DNA from: Planctomycetota bacterium
Lineage (GTDB): Bacteria; Planctomycetota; SZUA-567
Reading direction: 5' to 3'
DNA length: 33,710 nucleotides
Assembly (NCBI GenBank): GCA_031261425.1
Contig: JAISJR010000011.1
Location: 1 to 33,710 of the forward strand
In this document: piece after piece, positions 7,696 to 15,418 of the stretch
Numbering within the stretch: position 1 is the first letter of the stretch
Layout of the letters: every line of letters begins with the position of its first letter
Made by a program: the position numbers and the translations under genes
The notes under the pieces: model-generated
Told to the model about the DNA's origin: nothing
What the model saw: the letters and a program-made list of their open reading frames with translations, nothing else
The model's database searches: none

Positions 7696-8883
7696 TTAAA
7701 TCCCCGCCGCTTTCTTCAAGTCCGCGATTTTGTCCGTTTGTTCCCACGGGAATTTGTCGCGCCCGAAATGCCCATACGCCGCCGTGTCGCGATAAGACCA
7801 GCCCCGCGGGGCGCGGAGTTTCAGCGCCGCCTCGATTTTCGCCGGACGGAAATCGAAAATGCCGCTTTGTTCGAGAATTTTTTGCATCGCGACTTCTTCG
7901 ATTTTGCCGGTGCCGAAAAACGACACGTTGACGCTCGTCGGCAGGGCGACGCCAATCGCGTAGGCGACCTGAATTTCGCACTTTTCCGCGATGTCCGCCG
8001 CGACGATATTTTTCGCCACATAACGCGCGTAATACGCCGCCGAGCGGTCAACTTTCGTGGGGTCTTTGCCCGAAAACGCGCCGCCGCCGTGCGAGCCGAC
8101 GCCGCCGTAAGTGTCCACGATAATTTTCCGTCCGGTAACGCCCGCGTCGCCGTGCGGTCCGCCGATGACGAACTTGCCCGTCGGATTGATGTAATACGTC
8201 GTGTCGTTCGTCAGCAACCGCGTGTAGCCCAAAACGTTTTTGACCACTTCAATCATATCGCGGCGAATCGTTTCGAGCGGCACGTCGTCGGTCTGGTGCG
8301 AAATCACGACGTTGGTGATTTTCACCGGCTTGCCGTTTTCGTAGTAAATCGACACCTGACTTTTGCTGTCGGGGCGCAGATACGGGATTTTTTTGGCGCG
8401 CCGGATTTGGCTCAATTCCGCCAGCAATTGGTGGCTATACACAATCGGCGCCGGCATCAGTTGCGGCGTTTCGGTGGTCGCGTAGCCGAACATCAATCCT
8501 TGGTCGCCCGCGCCCTGTTCGCCGGACTCGGAAGTCGCGGCGGTAACGCCTTGCGAAATGTCCGGCGACTGCCCGTGAATTCTTTTGACGTATTCAAACG
8601 TCCGGTCGCAGAACAGCAATTCTTCGCGGTTGTAGCCGATTTCGCCGACGACTTGGCGCGCGATTTTTTCCGGGTCGATTTGGTCCCAGCCGGCGCAGGT
8701 GATTTCGCCGGCGTTGGCGACGAAACTCGTCGTTACCATCGTTTCGCAGGCGACGCGGGAACTTTTGTCGGCGGCGAGGCAGGCGTCGAGAATCGCGTCG
8801 GAAATTTGGTCGCAGACCTTGTCGGGATGCCCTTCACCGACCGATTCGGAAGTGAAGATGTGCGGGGCGAGTAACTTGCTCAT
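7696..8883 (-). CDS. metK: S-adenosylmethionine synthase
   Basis: Methionine adenosyltransferase makes S-adenosylmethionine from methionine and ATP in the cytoplasm. The 395-residue length is standard. Family motifs are present: FTSESVGEGHPDKVCDQISD at the N-terminus, GAGDQGLMFGYA in the middle and the glycine-rich loop GGGAFSGKDPTKVDRSAAY. The ATG at 8883 follows AAGGAG at ideal spacing. A plausible promoter lies about 60 bases upstream. I looked for a SAM riboswitch in the leader and saw none. An unusual inverted-repeat element lies just upstream of the promoter. A long open frame on the opposite strand is an artefact of codon bias. Confidence 0.98.
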   Translation of the reverse strand: MSKLLAPHIFTSESVGEGHPDKVCDQISDAILDACLAADKSSRVACETMVTTSFVANAGEITCAGWDQIDPEKIARQVVGEIGYNREELLFCDRTFEYVKRIHGQSPDISQGVTAATSESGEQGAGDQGLMFGYATTETPQLMPAPIVYSHQLLAELSQIRRAKKIPYLRPDSKSQVSIYYENGKPVKITNVVISHQTDDVPLETIRRDMIEVVKNVLGYTRLLTNDTTYYINPTGKFVIGGPHGDAGVTGRKIIVDTYGGVGSHGGGAFSGKDPTKVDRSAAYYARYVAKNIVAADIAEKCEIQVAYAIGVALPTSVNVSFFGTGKIEEVAMQKILEQSGIFDFRPAKIEAALKLRAPRGWSYRDTAAYGHFGRDKFPWEQTDKIADLKKAAGI

Positions 8884-8943
8884 TGAACGTTCTCCTTTTT
8901 TAGAGCGGTGGGCGGCGGCAAATTACCGCCGCAAATGGGTGTG

Positions 8944-8972
8944 ATTGTAGCCGCCGCGAGCGGCAAAGGCAA
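8944..8972 (-). promoter_or_regulatory. Probable sigma-70 type promoter of metK
   Basis: On the minus strand TTGCCT (8967-8972) and TACAAT (8944-8949) are separated by exactly 17 bases. The leader to the ATG at 8883 would be about 55 bases, too short for a known SAM riboswitch class. The -35 is only five bases from the end of the 8978-9140 inverted-repeat element. Confidence 0.5.
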
Positions 8973-8977
8973 TCAAA

Positions 8978-9140
8978 TAGACCTGTTCGACAACCAATTC
9001 GCGGCAAATTTTCGGCTAATTTTCCGTTTCGCCGCGTCAAAATTCCTCGCCATACTCTCGGTATTGCTTCGTCATTTTTCCTTGCGAAACGAAAAATTAG
9101 ACACGAAAATTTGCTCTCTCTTGGTTATCGAACAGGTCTA
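8978..9140. mobile_element. MITE-like long inverted-repeat element with TA ends
   Basis: The left end TAGACCTGTTCGACAACCAA and the reverse complement of the right end TAGACCTGTTCGATAACCAA match at 19 of 20 positions. The pairing continues imperfectly for about 60 bases (GCAAATTTTCG, AATTTTYCGTTTCGC) towards a short centre. The element is bounded by TA on both sides, as expected for Tc1/mariner or IS630-type insertion, and has no coding capacity. It fills most of the hisB-metK gap (8884-9189). A structured RNA is an alternative. Confidence 0.6.
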
Positions 9141-9189
9141 ATAAGCCGCCGCGCGAATTTTCCTCGACGGGGGGAATTGAAAGGAACGG

Positions 9190-9777
9190 CTACGCCAACG
9201 TTCCTTTGCTTGACGGGATGCCGGTTTCGCGCGGGTCGAGGGCGACCGCCTGACGCAACGACCGTCCGACGCCTTTGAATATCGCTTCCAACGAATGGTG
9301 CGGCTCGTCCACCGACAACAGCGCGATGTGCAGATTCATTTTCGCGCACACCGTCAGGGCGCGGAAAAATTCCCGCGCCAGCGCCACGTCGAAATCGCCC
9401 GTCCGCGCCGCCGAAAAATTCGCCCGATACACCAACAGCGGGCGACCGGAAAAATCCAGCGCGATTTGCGCGAGCGCCTCTTCCATCGGCAGGAGCATCG
9501 AGCCGTAGCGGTTGATGCCGCGCTTGTCGCCGAGCGCGCGGTCGAGCGCCTGCCCAATCACGATGCCGGTGTCTTCGACCGTGTGATGACCGTCCACCGC
9601 AATGTCGCCGACGGCTTTAATCGTCGCGTCGATGAGCGCGTGGCGAAACAGCAAAGTCAACATATGGTCGAAAAAAGCGATGCCGGTGTCGATTTTCGCG
9701 GCGCCGGCGCCGTCAAGATTTAATTCCACCGCGACGCGGGTCTCGGCGGTTTCGCGGTTGATATTGGCGGTGCGCAT
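9190..9777 (-). CDS. hisB: Imidazoleglycerol-phosphate dehydratase
   Basis: This enzyme dehydrates imidazole glycerol phosphate to imidazole acetol phosphate in histidine synthesis. From the ATG at 9777 it is 195 residues, the normal size of the monofunctional enzyme. An upstream in-frame start (9822) adds an atypical tail and is rejected; the chosen ATG follows AGGG. Both internal repeats carry their metal-binding HHxxE motifs, GHHTVEDTG and PHHSLEAIFKGVGR, and FFDHML is present near residue 35. No other his genes are adjacent, so histidine genes appear scattered. It precedes metK on the same strand across the inverted-repeat element. Confidence 0.97.
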   Translation of the reverse strand: MRTANINRETAETRVAVELNLDGAGAAKIDTGIAFFDHMLTLLFRHALIDATIKAVGDIAVDGHHTVEDTGIVIGQALDRALGDKRGINRYGSMLLPMEEALAQIALDFSGRPLLVYRANFSAARTGDFDVALAREFFRALTVCAKMNLHIALLSVDEPHHSLEAIFKGVGRSLRQAVALDPRETGIPSSKGTLA

Positions 9778-9814
9778 CGTTTTTTCCCTATTTTTGTTGA
9801 ATGACAAAAAGCAA

Positions 9815-9980
9815 AAGAGCAATTAAAAATTACAAATTAAAAATTAAAAATGGTGGAGTTTGATTACAAAAATTCGCTTCGCGCGCGCTTGCGGATTTGC
9901 CCATAAAAACTCCGCTATTTTTAATTGTCAATTGTCAATTGTTAATTGTTAATTGTTAATTGTTAATTGTTAATTGTCTT
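9815..9980. repeat. Intergenic palindromic repeat, ATTAAAA left and TTAATTG right arms
   Basis: AGAGCA marks the left boundary (9816-9821). An ATTAAAA arm, the core GGTGGAGTTTGATTACAAAAATTCGCTTCGCG and a long TTAATTG tandem arm (about 9920-9977) follow. The right arm encodes the last codons and stop of the response regulator ending at 9963. Confidence 0.75.
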
Positions 9981-10403
9981 CCTCACCCATTTATCGACCA
10001 AGTCCGTCAGCGTTTTGATGTTGATGGGTTTGGAGAGAAAACCCTGAAAACCGCGGCGGATAAACGTCGCCTCGTTGCCCGCCGTCGTGTCCGCCGTCAG
10101 CGCGATTATCGGCACGCCGCCCGCGTAGGTCGCGAGTTCCGCGTCCGGCGACGCGGAGAGAGCGCGGATTTTTTGCATCGTTTCGACGCCGTCCAAACCG
10201 GGCATCAGTTGGTCCATAAAAATCGCCGCGTAACGTTTGCCGGACGCGATTTTCGCCAGCGCCTCCTCGCCGCCGCCGGCGCCGTCAACCACCACGCCGC
10301 ACCGCCGCTCCAACAACCCGCGCGCCACCAACAAATTCAGCGGCGTGTCATCGACGACCAACACGGTCGCGGGGGCGTTCGGCTCTTCGGCGGGCGGCGG
10401 CAT
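9963..10403 (-). CDS. Single-domain response regulator (CheY-like receiver)
   Basis: The protein has 146 residues, essentially one receiver domain with a short Pro/Ala-rich N-terminal tail and no output domain. It shows the acidic pair in VLVVDDTPLN, the phospho-acceptor Asp in AIFMDQLMPGLDG, the switch Thr in IIALTADT and the conserved Lys in FLSKPINI. It resembles the receiver of the adjacent hybrid kinase (LIFMDQMMPGMDG), so it may have arisen from a kinase C-terminus or accept phosphate from that kinase. It is transcribed away from the kinase gene. The ATG at 10403 has only a weak AAAGAA upstream. The C-terminal INN and stop are repeat-encoded. Its output partner cannot be named. Confidence 0.88.
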   Translation of the reverse strand: MPPPAEEPNAPATVLVVDDTPLNLLVARGLLERRCGVVVDGAGGGEEALAKIASGKRYAAIFMDQLMPGLDGVETMQKIRALSASPDAELATYAGGVPIIALTADTTAGNEATFIRRGFQGFLSKPINIKTLTDLVDKWVRKTINN

Positions 10404-10435
10404 AGCGTTCTTTTATTTTGCGAGGCGAGAGCAAT

Positions 10436-10766
10436 AAAGAGCAATTAAAAATTACAAATTAAAAATTAAAAATTGTGGGGTTTGAATTTCGCTTCGCGCA
10501 ATTTTGATAAATCGTTCCGCTTTATTCCCCTCTACGGAGGGGTGGCAGGCGAAACGCGCTATCTCGCCTGACGGGGTGGTTTCTCCGCGTTACCCCAGAT
10601 TTTGTAACGCGATTTGGGGCATAACCGGCAACCACCCCGTCAATCGCTGATAGAGCGTCGCGATTGCCACCCCTCCGTAGAGGGGAATTAACCGCCGCGC
10701 TTCCAACGCGATTAATTGCCAATCAAACTCCACCATTTTTATTTTTAATTTCTAATTTTTAATTGA
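10436..10766. repeat. Composite repeat with paired CTCTACGGAGGGG modules
   Basis: Bounded on the left by AAGAGCA, it has an ATTAAAA arm and core. Two inverted copies of a GC-rich module follow: CCCCTCTACGGAGGGGTGGCAGG...CCTGACGGGGTGG and its complement ending CCACCCCTCCGTAGAGGGG. The complementary core ATCAAACTCCACC and an ATTAAAA-type arm close it. The whole element could fold into one nested hairpin. It fills much of the 10404-10986 gap, with 10767-10858 holding nothing I recognise. Confidence 0.75.
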
Positions 10767-10861
10767 CGTTCGCAGTTTATCCGAACCGATATTTTCCGCA
10801 AATGAAGCGACCGAAATCTTGCTATCGGCGGGCGGGGCGCAATACTGTGCCGCCTTTACGA

Positions 10862-10955
10862 AGTTGAAAGTTGAAAGTTGAAATTGCGCGAAGCGATTTT
10901 GAGAATAAAACTCCACAATTGTTAATTTTTAATTGTTAATTGTTAATTGCTCTCC
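10862..10955. repeat. Short repeat with GAAAGTT left arm and TTAATTG right arm
   Basis: A GTTGAAAGTTGAAAG arm, a core TTGCGCGAAGCGATTTTGAG...AAACTCCAC and a TTAATTG arm end at GCTCTCC. The two arms are of different sequence families and so cannot pair with each other. Confidence 0.7.
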
Positions 10956-12602
10956 CACTGTCCACTGTCCGCCGCAAGGTGTTTCTATGACTATTCGATG
11001 GCGCTTATTGTCGGCTTTTGCCGTTTGCTTGATTTCCGCATTCGGCGTTACCGCGTATTTGATTTTTTCCGCGGTGGAAAAAACGACCGTCAATAATTTC
11101 GACAATTTGGCGTTGAGTTACCTGAAGCGCGTTGACGCTCTTTTTCAGCCGACGGTGTTGAGCGTCAAGGCGCTCAGCGAACTTGACTTAGTGCGCAATT
11201 CCCGCGGCAAACTCACCAGTTATTTGGACACCACCCAAACCACGACGTTGCTTTACGCCAACCAGACGCCTTACGAGCAGAAAATTTACCACGAACTAAT
11301 GCGGATGCACAATTACAGCCCCGATTACGGCTTGGTTTTTATGGTGAACTACGACGGGCAATACACGCAGGCGCCGGAGGGACACATCAAAATGCCGGGC
11401 TACGACCCGCGCAAGCGTTCGTGGTATGTCGAAGCCGTTCAAGACCCCAACCCCATCACCGTAACTTCGCCGTATTTGACGACCGGCGGCGATTTTGTGT
11501 GTAGCGTGATGACCAAGACCTACGACGCGCAAGGACTGCCGCTCGGATTAATCGGCATCGACTACGATTTGCGCAGTTTGCGGCAGACCTTGCTCGACCA
11601 TCCGTATATCCGCGTCGGCTATCTCGTGGTTTTTGACCGGACCGGAAAAATCATCGTGGACGGGGGCAATCCCGAATATCTGGAATTGTCCCCCGAACAA
11701 TATCCGCCGCTTCGCCAAAAAATGGCGACGGCGCCCGACGGCATTTGGGACGAAGGCACGACCGCGCGCGACGGACGGACGACGGGCGCGCAACACGTCG
11801 TCCTGCATACGATGGACGTTACCGGCTGGAAAGTCGCCATCGTTTTCGACCGCGCGGAAATGCGGAAAGTGCCGCGCCGGTTGTTGAAAACCATCGCCCT
11901 CGTTTCCGGCGTCTCCTGTTTGCTCGCGTTGTTCGTCCTCAATTTACTCGCGCGCAACATCGTGCGACCGTTGGAAAAAATCACCAAATTCGCCGCCGCC
12001 GTCGTCACCGAGAACGCGGCGGCGCAACCGTTGCAGTCGGATTTATTGGAAAAGTTAAGCGCCACCCAAAACGGCGAAGTCCGCACCTTAGCCCAGACGC
12101 TCCTCGCCACGTTCAACACTCTCCAAAACCGGCAGGACGAAGCCCGCCACGCCAACCGCGCCAAAACCGATTTTTTAGCGCGGATGAGCCACGAAATTCG
12201 GACGCCGATGAACGCGATTATCGGGATGAGCGAACTCGCCATTCGCGAATACGGCAAGCCGCCGGCTTTGGACTACATCCACAACGTCAAACGCGCCGGC
12301 GGCAATTTACTCTCCCTCATCAACGACATTTTGGACTTCTCCAAAATCGAAGCCGGCAAGTTGGAACTGACCAACGCCGACTACAACACCGGCTCGCTGA
12401 TTAACGACGCGCTGACCATCATTCGTTTCCGCCTCAACGACAAGCCGTTGCGGTTCTCGTGCGACATCGACGCGGATTTGCCGGCGACCATGGTCGGCGA
12501 CGAAGCGCGGTTCCGGCAAATTATCCTTAATCTGTTGTCGAACGCGGTGAAATACACCGAGCACGGCTTCATCAAACTGACGATTACGGCGACGCCCGTC
12601 GA

Positions 12603-12612
12603 GGGGGGGGGG
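12603..12612 (+). other. Ten-G homopolymer at kinase frame break
   Basis: The run GGGGGGGGGG lies exactly at the junction between the two kinase frames. Eight or eleven G would fuse them in frame. It could be a phase-variable or slippage site, a true mutation or a base-calling error. Confidence 0.8.
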
Positions 12613-12617
12613 ATTAT

Positions 12618-13612
<995 letters not shown>

Positions 13613-13623
13613 AAGGAGCCCCA

Positions 13624-13992
13624 ATGATTACGGCGAAAGATTTTGTGGCGCGGGCGCGGTTGTATGCCCGCGAGGTCAAGCGGCGCGGGCGGCTGTTGTT
13701 GTTCGCCGAATTTTTGCCGTTGTTGCTGATTGCCGCCGCGCTCACTTTGAACGGCGTCTTTTTTACGCCTTTCGCCTACGCGACGTTGGTGTTTTCTCTC
13801 GCGGTGTTCGTTTTGCTCCTCGGCAATCTCGCGCTCTTCTGCTATATGGTCTGGCGCGAATTGCCCGCCAAAATCGGCTTGCTCTGCCCGCACTGCCGCA
13901 AATTCGTCTTATTCCACGCCGCCGCCAAACAGGCGCGCCTTGACGAGGGAAAATGCCCGCAGTGCGAGGAAACCATTTTTGTGAAAAGTTAG
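13624..13992 (+). CDS. Small membrane protein with C-terminal zinc ribbon
   Basis: I do not recognise a named family. From the ATG at 13624, preceded by AAGGAG, the protein has 122 residues. A basic N-terminus (ARARLYAREVKRRGR) is followed by two hydrophobic helices (about 26-50 and 53-78). A soluble C-terminus then carries two CxxC pairs, LLCPHCRKF and GKCPQCEETIF, an arrangement that typically binds one zinc ion. Both termini should be cytoplasmic. It sits between the sensor kinase and cdsA on the plus strand, each separated by a repeat, so co-function is not implied. A role in membrane assembly or quality control would be a guess. Confidence 0.8.
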   Translation: MITAKDFVARARLYAREVKRRGRLLLFAEFLPLLLIAAALTLNGVFFTPFAYATLVFSLAVFVLLLGNLALFCYMVWRELPAKIGLLCPHCRKFVLFHAAAKQARLDEGKCPQCEETIFVKS

Positions 13993-13998
13993 ACCGCT

Positions 13999-14135
13999 TT
14001 CAATTAACAATTAAAAATTAACAATTAACAATTGTGGAGTTTGATGGTAAAAATCGCTTCGCGAAATTTTAACAATTGACGCCGAAATTGTTAATTGTCA
14101 ATTGTTAATTGTTAATTGTTAATTGTTAATTGCTC
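13999..14135. repeat. Intergenic palindromic repeat, ATTAACA arms
   Basis: An ATTAACA arm, the core GTGGAGTTTGATGGTAAAAATCGCTTCGCG and a six-unit TTAATTG arm lie between the zinc-ribbon protein and cdsA. Confidence 0.8.
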
Positions 14136-14153
14136 CAACGACGGGTAAAAACT

Positions 14154-15032
14154 ATGTTAGGATTGCGAATGTTGTCGGGAGTGCCGCTGTTTTTCGCGCT
14201 CATCGGCTTATTGGGTGTTGACGTGTATTTCCGTTGCGGCTGGGCGCTCGCCGGCGTGCTGGCGTTGTTCGCGATGTTCGGCGTTCGCGAATTTTGCCGT
14301 TTCGCCGCGGCGCAACGCAAAGAGCCGTTTCGCCGGTGGGCAATCGTTTTCGCCGGCGTCTTGTTTTTCGCGACGGAATACGCGCTCTCGGCGCCCGCCC
14401 GCGTGAGCGTTGAAATCGCCGTCTTTGTCGTTTTTATGTTGGGCGTGTTTTTATGGCAACTGCGGCGCGGCGCGCGGCAAGTGATGGACAGTGTCGGCGC
14501 GACGATTTTAGCCGTCGGTTATTTTTGGTTTTTTCTGGCGTTCATTTTGCGCCTGCGGCATTTGCAAATCCCCGGCGCGCCGCTCGACTGGGCGTATCAG
14601 GGCATCGAATTGGTTTTCGTTTTTTTCGTCGCGGTGAAAATTTGCGACATCGCCGGTTTGCTGGTCGGCAAGCGCTTCGGCTATCGCAAAATTTCGCCGG
14701 CGGTCTCGCCGCACAAAAGTTGGGAAGGATTTTTCGGCGGGATGGCGGCGAGCGTCGCGACGCTGGCGTTGGTGATAGTTCTGCACCCGCAATCGGCGCT
14801 GGCGCATTGCGGATATTGGAAAATTTTGCCGCTCGGCGTTTTATTTTCCGTTTTCGGCTTGTTCGGCGACCTCTGCGAATCGCTGTTTAAGCGCGAGGCG
14901 CAACTCAAAGACGCCGGCGGCGCGTTGCCGGGCTACGGCGGCGCGATGGATATGCTTGACTCGCTGACCTTCACCGCGCCGATTTGCTACTATTACTTGA
15001 TTTACGTCTGCGGCGCGGTGCCGGCGAATTAA
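14154..15032 (+). CDS. cdsA: Phosphatidate cytidylyltransferase
   Basis: CDP-diglyceride synthase converts phosphatidate and CTP to CDP-diacylglycerol in the inner membrane, the branch point of phospholipid synthesis. The 292-residue protein has about seven hydrophobic helices. The C-terminal signature is visible as SLFKREAQLKDAGGALPGYGGAMDMLDSL. It is the family pattern S-x-x-K-R-x4-K-D, but with GYGG where GHGG is common and DMLD for DRxD. The variation is modest and the metal-binding aspartates are kept. The upstream DIAGLLVGKRFG and SPHKSWEGFFGG segments also match. The ATG at 14154 is preferred over a TTG at 14130 that lies in the repeat border. Preceding GGGT is a weak ribosome site. 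Confidence 0.93.
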   Translation: MLGLRMLSGVPLFFALIGLLGVDVYFRCGWALAGVLALFAMFGVREFCRFAAAQRKEPFRRWAIVFAGVLFFATEYALSAPARVSVEIAVFVVFMLGVFLWQLRRGARQVMDSVGATILAVGYFWFFLAFILRLRHLQIPGAPLDWAYQGIELVFVFFVAVKICDIAGLLVGKRFGYRKISPAVSPHKSWEGFFGGMAASVATLALVIVLHPQSALAHCGYWKILPLGVLFSVFGLFGDLCESLFKREAQLKDAGGALPGYGGAMDMLDSLTFTAPICYYYLIYVCGAVPAN

Positions 15033-15418
15033 GCAATTAACAATTAAAAATTCACAATTAAAAATTGATGTTACGCGATTGATTGTTTTGATAATTTATT
15101 CCGCCGGTCGCCCTGCAAGGGCGGCGCGTAACAGCCCAGCGCAACGCGCTGGGTAAAAAATCGTCCATAAATTACGCGCCCTGTAAGGGCAAGGCAAAAA
15201 TTTCCATTGCTCTTACAGAGCGCCGCCGTTTTTCCGGCAACGTCCCAGCCCGCCGGAAAATCGAAATCGCCGATTTTCCTTTGGGCTGGGCTGTTACGCC
15301 TTGCCGCTACGCGGCGGCTGTCGGAATTATGTCAAATTCACCACCCCGTCAGGCGCGGATGCGCTTCGCGCGATTTCAACTCTCAACTCTCAACTCTCAA
15401 CTCTAAACTCTGCTCTTA
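15033..15418. repeat. Composite intergenic repeat, close relative of 1110-1548
   Basis: No gene is found in this convergent gap. It has an ATTAACA left arm, GC-rich palindromes (CGCCCTGCAAGGGCGG, CCCAGCGCAACGCGCTGGG, GCGCCCTGTAAGGGC, GCCGGAAAATCG...CGATTTTCC), a partial CACCCCGTCAGGCG module and a TCAACTC right arm ending at TGCTCTTAA. The order of modules is the same as in 1110-1548. Confidence 0.8.

Noticed and set aside
7738-8874. Long open frame antisense to metK
   Set aside because: It mirrors the metK codons on the other strand, has no ribosome site and has an arginine/valine-rich translation without any family pattern. High-GC third positions create such shadows; similar ones face amtB, the sugar aminotransferase gene and the first coiled-coil gene.
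8884-9189. SAM riboswitch in the metK leader
   Set aside because: The predicted leader is only about 55 bases, and no known SAM-I, SAM-II or SAM-IV core was visible. The long structure present lies upstream of the predicted promoter.
10933-10986. Longer N-terminus of the sensor kinase (MLIVNC...)
   Set aside because: These codons are the TTAATTG repeat arm; the same MLIVNC translation precedes mreB. The ATG at 10987 has a ribosome site and starts right before the first membrane helix.
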